64,000 nt of DNA. It comes from PLGF01 sp052139695 (lineage in GTDB: Bacteria; Verrucomicrobiota; Verrucomicrobiia; Limisphaerales; Palsa-1400). Positions 24,801 to 31,275 of this stretch are shown piece by piece. The notes under the pieces are model-generated. The model did no database searches. It worked only from the letters and a program-made list of their open reading frames with translations, and was not told where the DNA came from. The stretch's first letter is position 1. The number at the start of each line of letters is the position of its first letter. The translations under genes were made by a program, and so were the position numbers. The stretch spans positions 1 to 64,000 of the forward strand of contig JBKQWF010000171.1 in the NCBI GenBank assembly GCA_052139695.1, given 5' to 3'.

Positions 24801-25185
24801 AGTGCTGGGCGGCGCGCAATTTCAGCGCCGCCGCTACCAGCATACGGGGCGCTTCGACGCGTCGATCCTTCCCTGGCTCGATAAAACTCCGGCCAAAATC
24901 TCACCCCAATTCAATGTCAAACTCCGCGCCAACGGCCAACCCGACGCCCGCAGCGCGGACATGATGTCCTCGACGGATTTTCGCCAACTCCTTGATCAGG
25001 TTGAAGCATCTCTGGTCCGCATGGGACGCGAGATTTACGACGGCGTTTTGCGGCCCAATCCTTTTCAAAAGGGATCCGACCGCGCCTGCGACCGTTGCGA
25101 TTACCAGGGCATCTGCCGCTTTGATCCCTGGTCCGACCCCTACCGTGTGCTGGAAAAGCCGCCGGCGCGAATTCGCGAACCGTAA
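21829..25185 (+). CDS. AddB-like ATP-dependent nuclease subunit (PD-(D/E)XK family)
   Basis: A 1118-residue protein with Walker A 'GPAGSGKT' at 13-20, UvrD-like helicase remnants, and a C-terminal RecB-type nuclease. The four-cysteine iron-sulfur staple of AddB is recognisable: 'EDFAACAFKFF' near residue 765 and 'CDRCDYQGIC' near 1087-1096 (CxxC-x5-C spacing). Nuclease residues fit 'VVIDYKSS' (D-x-K). AddAB processes double-strand breaks for RecA loading. The AddA helicase gene is not beside it in this window. The start is GTG 21829; GTG 21850, just before 'RFLLGPAGS', is an alternative. Confidence 0.88.
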   Translation: MNHSGVNVRFLLGPAGSGKTFLCLDEIRRALLEQPSDPALLLLAPKQATFQLERQLLAEPALQGYMRLHILSFERLADFVLTQLRQPVPPLLSENGRIMVLRALLARRRDDLQIFRASAGLAGFATQLSHQLRELQRRRLAPESVRALAGQPGASPSLRRKLLDLALLLADYQNWLSQHNFADADSLPDLAAAAPALPAARTFFISALWLDGFAEITPQELNLLAALAPHCPKMTLAFCLESESPHLKSSWLSIWNSIGKTFDQCRARFSTMPDASVTVEVLRRQGTVGRFNENPVLRHLEEHWTHPVPFPNCPAVQHSLRLAVCPDPAAEAVSAAREILRFVRAGGRWREAAVLVRGLEGYHDHLRRVFSRYQIPFFLDRREPVAQHPLAELTRSALRAAAFGWRHDDWFGALKTGLVTPEEESIDRLENEALARGWTGLVWFAPLPSSNEGPNWAERLRQRWLPPFAQFRQALSVSSRPDGPQLAQALRRLWLALDVQTTLQEWSLRVPQGEALHATVWEQLNAWLDDLALAFAGESMPLRDWLPILETGLTGLTVGVIPPVLDQVLIGAIDRSRNPDLRLVLLLGVNETVFPAVPAGGSLLSETDREELAQWEIFLGPTRREFLSRERFLGYIACTRSRERVILTCAERNAGGEPLNPSPFFSHLRALFPGLEIEGFTGPDWRQAEHACELTAHLLSANGSSPLCHELLQRPAFASVREQIPLLSPGAGREHLAPELAGQLYGPALRTSVSRLEDFAACAFKFFIHSGLRAEERQHFELDVRERGSFQHAVLADFHERLRQEQKKWRDLSPDDARRRVREAVDGLVPRFRDGLLAANAQTRFAARAVTASLQEYVAATVAWMDYYQFDPCEVELGFGDSERARLPAWELDLGAGRRLILRGFIDRVDLCRRGSGEDALAVVIDYKSSLRKLDKVLMAHGLQLQLVAYLGVLRHLANPQPAFGVARLVPAGVFYVNLRGQAERGETRAEVLGGAQFQRRRYQHTGRFDASILPWLDKTPAKISPQFNVKLRANGQPDARSADMMSSTDFRQLLDQVEASLVRMGREIYDGVLRPNPFQKGSDRACDRCDYQGICRFDPWSDPYRVLEKPPARIREP

Positions 25186-25381
25186 CGTTACGATTGCATC
25201 TCTTTGCGGCAATAATTCTGCTTCACGCGCAATCGTTATCTTGCGGGTGGGTGAGGAAATCAACTGGCGATGAACGGTTTGCCGACGGTGGAGACTAGAC
25301 GCACGGGCGGCGGCTGGCGGACTGGCGACGCAACGCAGCCATTTTTCTTGCGCCACGATTGGATGCTTTTATGGTAGGAAC

Positions 25382-25537
25382 ATGGGTCAACAACTCAACG
25401 AAGCGCAGCGTCGCGCCGCCCGGGCTGGCGGCGATCAATTGAACGACGAGCCCGAACTCTCGGGCAAGAGTATCGCCATTATCGCCGCCGCTTCGCTCGG
25501 CCTATTCGTTGTGATTTACCTGGCATTCATCCAATGA
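25382..25537 (+). CDS. Small single-pass membrane protein
   Basis: ATG 25382 opens a 51-residue frame: a polar N-terminus 'MGQQLNEAQRRAARAGGDQ', an acidic stretch, then one clear membrane helix ('IAIIAAASLGLFVVIYLAFI') ending at Gln51. 'GGTAGGAAC' upstream gives a reasonable ribosome-binding site. The frame, charge pattern (N-terminus inside) and start context look real although the gene is short. It stands alone between addB and the PQQ propeller gene. The flanks 25186-25381 and 25538-25725 show no other gene. Function unknown. Confidence 0.6.
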   Translation: MGQQLNEAQRRAARAGGDQLNDEPELSGKSIAIIAAASLGLFVVIYLAFIQ

Positions 25538-25725
25538 GTTTTTCCGAGATTGAAGCTCCTAAAATTCATTGACGTGCTCTACAGGGCGGTCGCGCCGACG
25601 GGGCTGCTAAAAAGAGTGCGAGGCGCGCTCCCCTGTTCCCCTGGTTTCTAAGCACGGCTTTTCCTTGCCAAAGGAGGCGGAAGGATTATGGTTCTCTGGA
25701 AATTCTCCAACAAAAAGGATTCTTC

Positions 25726-26955
25726 ATGAAAAACGCGACTCGCCTCATGCTTCTCGGTTCAACTCTGATTCTCCTCGTCACGGCGCTCAACGCGCCAGCC
25801 CAGGACTGGCCGCAATGGCGCGGGGTCAACCGCGACGCCAGGGTTTCCGGCTTTACCCCTCCCAGCGCCTGGCCGCAACAACTGAACCAAAAGTGGAAAG
25901 TTTCCGTCGGCAAGAGCGACGCGACGCCGGCCCTGGTGGGCGGCAAATTGTTTGTTTTTTCGCGGCAGGATGATGATGAAATCATTCAATGCCTGGACGC
26001 GGCGACGGGTGCTGGCATTTGGAGCAATAAATATGAAGCCTTGGCGGCAACGGGCCCGCCGGGTCGTCATCCTGGACCGCGCAGTTCACCTACTGTCGCC
26101 GAGGGCAAAGTCGTCACTCTGGGGGTTCGCGGCGTGCTCTCCTGCCTGGACGCGGAATCCGGCAAACTGCTCTGGCGCAAGAATGACATTCAGGGTTGGC
26201 CCGGCTTTTTCACCGCCATGTCTCCCATCGTCGTCAACGGTCTCTGCGTGGCCCAACTGGGCTCCAAAGACAATGGCGCCATTGTGGCCTACGATTTGGC
26301 GACCGGCGCGGAGAAATGGAAATCCTCCGGCGATGCCCCCGCCTACGCTTCGCCTGTGCTGATGCAAGTGGGTGACGCCAAATTGATCGTAACGCAAACG
26401 GAGAAAAAAGTGGTCGTCCTTAACCTTGCCGACGGCAAGACAGCTTGGGAAACCCCTTTTGCCGCGCAAGGCATGGGCGCGGGCAATTACGACACGCCGA
26501 TCATTGAAGGCCAAACGATCATCTACACCGGCGTCGGGCGCGGCACAGTCGCGGTCAAATTGGAAAAGCAGGGAGACGCTTTCACCGCGGCTCCTCTTTG
26601 GACCAATACCGACAATTCGCCGCGCTTTTGCACTCCAGTGCTGAAGAACGGGCTGCTCTACGGCCTCAACCAAGACGGCAATTTCTATTGCATCAATGCC
26701 CAAACTGGCAAAACCGCCTGGGTCGAGACTGGCCCCAAGCGCGGCGCTTTTGGCTCCATCATTGACGCCGGCACCGTTCTGGTGGCCTTGACCACAAAGT
26801 CGCAGTTGATCGTCTTCCAACCGAGCGACAAGGCTTATACCGAAGTGGCCAGCATCAAAGTGGCGGATACGGAAACGTATGCGCATCCCGTGCTGGCGGG
26901 AGACCGGGTCTTCGTCGAGGACGCCAACTCAGTCACGCTCTGGACGGTGGATTGA
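25726..26955 (+). CDS. Exported PQQ-binding-like beta-propeller protein
   Basis: A 409-residue protein with a signal peptide (hydrophobic residues 8-24, cleavage after 'APAQ'). Repeated 'Gxxx.LDAxTGxxxW' blades follow: 'IIQCLDAATGAGIW', 'VLSCLDAESGKLLW', 'IVAYDLATGAEKW', 'VVVLNLADGKTAW', 'FYCINAQTGKTAW'. These are the PQQ-repeat beta-propeller found in BamB and quinoprotein dehydrogenases. No dehydrogenase active-site region is seen, so it is a binding or scaffold propeller in the periplasm. 'AAGGATTCTTC' precedes ATG 25726. Its stop abuts the convergent gene's stop at 26956. Confidence 0.9.
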   Translation: MKNATRLMLLGSTLILLVTALNAPAQDWPQWRGVNRDARVSGFTPPSAWPQQLNQKWKVSVGKSDATPALVGGKLFVFSRQDDDEIIQCLDAATGAGIWSNKYEALAATGPPGRHPGPRSSPTVAEGKVVTLGVRGVLSCLDAESGKLLWRKNDIQGWPGFFTAMSPIVVNGLCVAQLGSKDNGAIVAYDLATGAEKWKSSGDAPAYASPVLMQVGDAKLIVTQTEKKVVVLNLADGKTAWETPFAAQGMGAGNYDTPIIEGQTIIYTGVGRGTVAVKLEKQGDAFTAAPLWTNTDNSPRFCTPVLKNGLLYGLNQDGNFYCINAQTGKTAWVETGPKRGAFGSIIDAGTVLVALTTKSQLIVFQPSDKAYTEVASIKVADTETYAHPVLAGDRVFVEDANSVTLWTVD

Positions 26956-28404
26956 TCAGCGTCGCGGCAAACGGCCAATCCAAATGGCGCCGGCGGCGCG
27001 ATGCCATTGCAGCGGCGGCAGCACCGGTTCGGTCGGACTGGTAATTTCCAGCCGGTCCTGTGGCCGCATCTTGTCCACCCACGGTTGATAAGCCTCCCAC
27101 GCGTAGTGGTTCCACTGGATATCGCGATAAATCTTCAGGTCCGCATCGGGCATGATGGCCGATTCGTAGCCGAGAATATAGCGCCAGTCGCCGCGAGGAT
27201 TCTTGTAAAATGTATTGAAGAAAAAGGAAAAATCGGCCCCGTAAAAAACGCCGCCCTTGTCCGGCATCCAGCCTTGCATTTCCGGCTGGCTGCCATCGAC
27301 CACGGGCTCGCGCAAGGTTCCCGTATATCGGCTGTCGATGTCGCTGGTTGTGTCGAGAAAGAGCGCCAAACAAACCACGCCGCAAACCGCCAGACGCCGG
27401 GCAGGATTTCCCGCCCAAAGCTCGTCAATCCCCGCGTCAAACTGCGCGGCCAGCCACGCCATCGCCGCCGCCAAACCCCAATCGGCCCAGAACCGTCCCG
27501 CTTTGAGCGCCAGCACCCAACAAAGAGCCATCATCCAAAAAAGGGGCGAGCGGAAAAGGTCTTCGCCCTGTTTGGACTGTTGTTTGCGCCAGAGCCAGAC
27601 AAAGCCCAGCACCAGCAGGGCGCTGAATTCCCCGGAGCTGGGTTGCAACTCACCTACCAGCGATTGCGTCGGCGCTCCTCCCCGCGTCAAAGCTCCCGCC
27701 CAAACCAGGTTCTGTCGCAGAAACTCCCAGGGATGCCCCGTGAGCAAGGCTCCCAAAATCGTCCCCCCGACCCAGCAAGCAGTCAAACATATCGTCGCCC
27801 GCCAGCGTTGCGCGAGGAAAAATGATCCCAGCAACAAGCCGTACAGGTACCAGGTGCCATGCATCCAAGCGGCCAGGGCGAACGCCGCCATGCTCCCCAA
27901 AATCTTCCCCCAGGACGGCTTTTGGTCACTGTCCCGGCGCCAAGCCAGCAAAAGCCAGAGAAGCGCCGCCTCACTGATCAAGAATGGACGGCCCTGCAAC
28001 CAACGCGGCATTAACCCCGGCAGTGGCACGCAGACGGCCAGCAACGCCGCCAGCCACGCCTCCGGATAACGCAGCCAAGGCAGTCCGGCGACCAGAATCA
28101 ACAGCAACAGGCCGCCCGCGGAAAAAACTATCAATCCGTCCTCTCCCCAACCTGTTGAGCGATGCAGCCGCAGGAGCAACCATTCCCAGCCCGGGCTGAA
28201 ATTCATCTGATAGGTGGGACCCAGCACGAGGATTTCCCCATACTCCTTGTCCGTTACCGCTTTGGCCACATAGCGTCGCGCGTCTCCCGGGGGGATATAC
28301 CCGTAGCCGAGTGTCTTGGAGAAGATGCCAGCGCACGCCGCCCCGACCATCAGCCACGCCAACAGAGGAACCCAGCGTTGGAGGACGGTGGAACCGTTGT
28401 TCAT
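26956..28404 (-). CDS. Polytopic membrane protein, possibly GT-C-like
   Basis: A 482-residue protein with about ten hydrophobic helices in the first 370 residues and a soluble C-terminal domain of about 110 residues. The first loop has 'IPPGDARRYVAKAVTDKEYG', placing acidic residues after helix 1 as in GT-C glycosyltransferases, but I cannot assign a named family. The first 40 residues are duplicated at 30068-30187. The stop codon is adjacent to that of the PQQ propeller gene with no gap. Role unknown; envelope glycan assembly is a guess. Confidence 0.7.
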   Translation of the reverse strand: MNNGSTVLQRWVPLLAWLMVGAACAGIFSKTLGYGYIPPGDARRYVAKAVTDKEYGEILVLGPTYQMNFSPGWEWLLLRLHRSTGWGEDGLIVFSAGGLLLLILVAGLPWLRYPEAWLAALLAVCVPLPGLMPRWLQGRPFLISEAALLWLLLAWRRDSDQKPSWGKILGSMAAFALAAWMHGTWYLYGLLLGSFFLAQRWRATICLTACWVGGTILGALLTGHPWEFLRQNLVWAGALTRGGAPTQSLVGELQPSSGEFSALLVLGFVWLWRKQQSKQGEDLFRSPLFWMMALCWVLALKAGRFWADWGLAAAMAWLAAQFDAGIDELWAGNPARRLAVCGVVCLALFLDTTSDIDSRYTGTLREPVVDGSQPEMQGWMPDKGGVFYGADFSFFFNTFYKNPRGDWRYILGYESAIMPDADLKIYRDIQWNHYAWEAYQPWVDKMRPQDRLEITSPTEPVLPPLQWHRAAGAIWIGRLPRR

Positions 28405-28503
28405 CTTCCGCCGTTATGCCGTCCCCTGCCCCGTCTTGCAAGCTTTACGCTCCTGGCGGAGCTAGAGAGGAGAGCGATGCATCAAAGAATTGAGCGAAAG
28501 AAT

Positions 28504-28549
28504 ATGTAAAGCTAACTTGACATAATGGAAAGGATGCTTTACATACAAG
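28504..28549. promoter_or_regulatory. Promoter with inverted-repeat operator for the membrane/XRE operon
   Basis: ATGTAAAGC (28504-28512) and GCTTTACAT (28536-28544) form perfect 9-base inverted arms. Between them lies TTGACA at 28517-28522, a consensus -35 box; a weak -10 would fall on the right arm. A third imperfect half-site, 'atggaaagg', sits in the spacer. The arrangement strongly suggests repression by the XRE regulator at 29028. Confidence 0.6.
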
Positions 28550-28551
28550 CC

Positions 28552-29031
28552 ATGATGAATCAAAAGCTAAATGTTCCCGGCGAGATTTTTCTCGGCAACA
28601 AAGAGTATTCGTGGCGCATGGATTGGAATGTCAACGGCTGGCTGTTCGTGGCCACGCTCATTTCGTCTTTCGCCGATATTATTTTCCAAAACTCGGTCAA
28701 ACAGTGGCCGCTAGGCTGGCGTGTGGGCCTGGTGTTTTCCCAATTCGCGGCGCTTTTATTGTGGATCCGCTGCCTTCAACAATGGATTCGCGGCATGGAT
28801 GAGCTGCATCGGCGAATTACCGTCTCGGCGGTCTTCTTTGCCATCAGCGCGACGTTCTTTTGTGTCATGCTTTGGCACCGGCTCGACGCGGCGGGTCTCT
28901 TTCAAGCATGCTTCTCAACCAGGAAGCATCCGAACGCCAGTTGGGACATTGCCACTGTCGGCCACGCTTTCCTATTATTGACCGCTTTCTACTGTCTCGG
29001 CCATTCCGTTTTCAACCGGCGCTACAAATGA
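28552..29031 (+). CDS. Membrane protein paired with an XRE-family regulator
   Basis: A 159-residue protein from ATG 28552 (28555 also possible). The frame opens at 28525, but that start lies within the promoter. Four hydrophobic segments are visible ('WLFVATLISSFADIIF', 'GLVFSQFAALLLWI', 'ITVSAVFFAISATFFCVMLW', 'VGHAFLLLTAFYCLG'). No catalytic motif. The stop overlaps the regulator start by four bases. Small membrane proteins with a downstream Cro/C1-type regulator are a common two-gene module; the partner's ligand is unknown. Confidence 0.72.
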   Translation: MMNQKLNVPGEIFLGNKEYSWRMDWNVNGWLFVATLISSFADIIFQNSVKQWPLGWRVGLVFSQFAALLLWIRCLQQWIRGMDELHRRITVSAVFFAISATFFCVMLWHRLDAAGLFQACFSTRKHPNASWDIATVGHAFLLLTAFYCLGHSVFNRRYK

Positions 29032-29225
29032 GAAACAAACTGCGGGAATTGCGCGCCGCCCGGGAATGGTCGCAGAGTTGTCTGGCGGATAAACTGGGCG
29101 TATCGCGGCAAACCATCAACGCCATCGAAACAGAAAAGTATGACCCGAGCTTGCCGCTCGCTTTCAAAATGGCCCGTCTCTTTAAAAAACCGATCGAAGA
29201 GATCTTTGAAGACAACGGAGAATAA
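29028..29225 (+). CDS. Short Cro/C1-type (XRE) HTH regulator
   Basis: 65 residues from ATG 29028, which overlaps the previous stop (ATGA). It is almost entirely the HTH fold: 'MRNKLRELRAAREWSQSCLA', 'DKLGVSRQTINAIETEKYDP', 'SLPLAFKMARLFKKPIEEIF'. This is the compact YozG/YvaO-like class with no effector domain. It probably binds the inverted repeat at 28504-28544 and autoregulates. A longer frame is open upstream from 28860, but the overlap start and the family's usual N-terminus favour 29028. The next 124 bases (29226-29349) show no feature. Confidence 0.9.
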   Translation: MRNKLRELRAAREWSQSCLADKLGVSRQTINAIETEKYDPSLPLAFKMARLFKKPIEEIFEDNGE

Positions 29226-29349
29226 AACGTCGCAAAGCCTGTCCCGGATGCTTTCCCGCTTAAAGTTCCGTTTTCGCGGAGAACTTCCGCATCTATTGCC
29301 GCTTTTACAGCAGGCTTTTGGCGCTTCGCGTCATGCTGTTGACGGATGG

Positions 29350-29769
29350 TTACAGGAGCCTTCCAGCGGCTCGTTCATGCTCCAGGAATACGCCGGGCTT
29401 GAGCACAAGCAGGCCGTAAAACGGTTTGTCCATCAGTCCGCCGAAGTCGCCATGGTCGAGCGTGAGGAGAATGTCAGCCCAAGCCAGGGCGCTGAAGAGA
29501 ATCGGCCGATCCTTTCCGGCGGGAAATACTACGGGCAGCGCAAGCGTGAGTACGTCGTCCATTACCAGCAGACCAGGCCGCAACCGCGCCCAATTCGCGC
29601 TTGCGGACGCCGGGGAATCAGGGAGGTTCCGAATCACCTCTTCAATTGCACAAGGGGTCGTGATTAGGGTCCAACCATTTGCCGATGTACGCCGAAAGAT
29701 TTCGCGCGAAGCACCGGTCATGGACCCGCTGGCGGCCAAAAGGACGCTGGTATCGAGAAACAGCCTCAA
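29350..29769 (-). CDS. PIN-domain toxin (PIN_3/VapC-like)
   Basis: A 139-residue PIN protein with the acidic set intact: Asp6 in 'MRLFLDTSVLL', Glu43/Glu44 in 'PCAIEEVIRN', Asp87 in 'GKDRPILFSAL', and Asp105/Asp108 in 'LLTLDHGDFGGL'. The layout fits the PIN_3 subfamily of putative ribonucleases. Its start overlaps the antitoxin stop by four bases. Unlike the PIN protein at 460, nothing catalytic appears to be missing. Expected activity: site-specific cleavage of tRNA or rRNA when released from its antitoxin. Confidence 0.86.
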   Translation of the reverse strand: MRLFLDTSVLLAASGSMTGASREIFRRTSANGWTLITTPCAIEEVIRNLPDSPASASANWARLRPGLLVMDDVLTLALPVVFPAGKDRPILFSALAWADILLTLDHGDFGGLMDKPFYGLLVLKPGVFLEHERAAGRLL

Positions 29770-29966
29770 TTGCCTTGTTCAAAGCACCGCATGTCGGCCT
29801 CATCTTCCGCGATCCAACCAGCCATCTGGTCGCGGGTAAATTTTCGAGGTCCGGGCATCGGAAATCCTTGCGCGCGCATCCGAGTGGCGAGAAACAGCAT
29901 TAGCTCCTGTTTTTCTTCCGGGACCAGCGTCTCGGCGGCCGCCTCAATTTCAGCAAGTTTGCTCAC
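29766..29966 (-). CDS. Antitoxin partner of the PIN toxin
   Basis: A 66-residue protein, first gene of the pair. The N-terminal helix 'MSKLAEIEAAAETLVPEEKQ' and 'ELMLFLATRMRAQG' resembles DUF2281/PHD-like small antitoxins. The C-terminus 'WIAEDEADMRCFEQ' is acidic, suited to bind the toxin's basic face. The stop overlaps the toxin start by four bases. I see no clear operator palindrome in 29967-30067. Confidence 0.7.
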   Translation of the reverse strand: MSKLAEIEAAAETLVPEEKQELMLFLATRMRAQGFPMPGPRKFTRDQMAGWIAEDEADMRCFEQGN

Positions 29967-30067
29967 ACCGCTAAACTACTATAAGCGAAGCAACGTCACA
30001 ACAATCGAATTAATTCTCCGGGTTTCCCGGGGCGATTACCACCGCTGCGCGTTCCCCTATTGCCTGC

Positions 30068-30187
30068 TGGGAGCACGTAGCCGTAGCTGAGAGTTTTGGA
30101 GAAGATGCCGACACCCGCCGCTCCGACCATCAGCCATGCCAGCAAAGGAACCCAGCGTTGGAGGACGGCGGAACCGGTGTTCATCAC
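30068..30187 (-). pseudogene. Truncated duplicate of the N-terminus of the membrane protein at 26956-28404
   Basis: The minus strand encodes 40 residues, 'MMNTGSAVLQRWVPLLAWLM' then 'VGAAGVGIFSKTLSYGYVLP', nearly identical to the first 40 residues of the intact membrane protein 1.8 kb away. Similarity then ends and the frame runs into unrelated sequence, stopping at 29996. The ATG starts immediately after the stop codon of the LOG-family gene. Only one transmembrane helix remains, so the fragment is not functional as a transporter or transferase. Confidence 0.8.
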
Positions 30188-31255
30188 TCAAAGTCCATTC
30201 ACTCTGTCGATCAACTGCCGCAGCCGACCATACTGACGGCGGTCAAAGCCAAAGGCGATGCGAGGCAATTCCACATGGTCGTTGTCTTCGCGCTCATCCG
30301 GCGTGGCCTCGATGATCCGAAATTTCTCGCAGCAGACAATGTCCTGGAAATCGTCATTGAGGGCGCTGAGGGCGGATTCTGAAGGGGGATGTTTCAGGCG
30401 CATCACCAGCAGATCCTTTACCATCCGGGTGGAATGGTAGTTGCGATAAAAGCGGGTAATGATGCGCACCGCGTGTTCGGCGTTGTCCGCCAATTGATAC
30501 AGGCGCAAGTCGTCAGGCGAGATTAATTGGGCGCGCAGCAGGTGCTCGCGCACATTTTTATCCCAGGTCTTCCAATAAGTGCCGCCCGGACGATCGAGCA
30601 GAACCAGCGGCACGAGCCGCGCCTTGCCCGTTTGCATGAGAGTAAGGGCCTCGTATCCTTCGTCCAGCGTCCCAAAACCGCCGGGAAACAAAACAATGGC
30701 GTCCGAATGGCGGATAAAGGTCAGTTTGCGGGTGAAAAAGTATTTGAAGGTGACCAGTTTCTTGTCCTTTTCAATAATCGGGTTGGCCGATTGTTCCCAC
30801 GGCAATTGAATGTTGGCGCCAAAACTCATCTCCAATCCTGCCCCCTCATGGCCGGCCTGCATGATGCCAGGACCCGCGCCGGTAATGACCATGTAGCCTT
30901 CGGCGGAAATCCTGCGCGCGAAATCCACCGCCTCCAAATACTCCTGCCGAGTGGGGAGGGTCCGCGCCGAGCCAAAAATGGTCACTTTGCGTTTATCATT
31001 GTAGGGCGCAAAGAGACGAAAGGCGTAACGCAATTCCCGCACGGCGGTGCGAATGATGCGGGCGTCGCCCCGATCTTTAACGTCCGTGAGCAACTTGAGG
31101 GCATTGATAATCATGTCCTCAACCAAATCAGCGTTGTAGCCCCCACCCTTGTCCGCGATCAATTCCTGGATTCGCCGGCGAAAGAGCGGGTCAAGCGGGC
31201 TTCTTTCCGGCTTTTCCACGTTTGGAACTATGCCGTTGCGCCGGGCTGGCAACAA
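30188..31255 (-). CDS. LOG-family protein (TIGR00730), nucleoside 5'-monophosphate phosphoribohydrolase-like
   Basis: A 355-residue protein with the Rossmann-like LOG fold: 'VTIFGSARTLPT', 'YMVITGAGPGIMQAGHEGAG' and the catalytic signature 'LFPGGFGTLDEGYE' (PGGxGTxxE). LOG enzymes release free cytokinin-type bases from nucleotides, or act in purine salvage. It is longer than the common 190-residue LOG: about 70 extra residues at the N-terminus and 100 at the C-terminus, as in the larger TIGR00730 subgroup. GTG 31219 is an alternative start that would leave more room for the divergent ileS promoter. Confidence 0.9.
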   Translation of the reverse strand: MLPARRNGIVPNVEKPERSPLDPLFRRRIQELIADKGGGYNADLVEDMIINALKLLTDVKDRGDARIIRTAVRELRYAFRLFAPYNDKRKVTIFGSARTLPTRQEYLEAVDFARRISAEGYMVITGAGPGIMQAGHEGAGLEMSFGANIQLPWEQSANPIIEKDKKLVTFKYFFTRKLTFIRHSDAIVLFPGGFGTLDEGYEALTLMQTGKARLVPLVLLDRPGGTYWKTWDKNVREHLLRAQLISPDDLRLYQLADNAEHAVRIITRFYRNYHSTRMVKDLLVMRLKHPPSESALSALNDDFQDIVCCEKFRIIEATPDEREDNDHVELPRIAFGFDRRQYGRLRQLIDRVNGL

Positions 31256-31275
31256 GCCTTAATCTGGCCCGCGTC

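Noticed and set aside
26086..26886. 266-codon open frame antisense to the PQQ propeller gene
   Set aside because: Shadow of a real high-GC gene; the plus strand has a signal peptide and clear propeller repeats.
31222..31275. Upstream extension of ileS
   Set aside because: The 18 extra residues are not like any IleRS N-terminus and overlap the 5' end of the divergent LOG-family gene.
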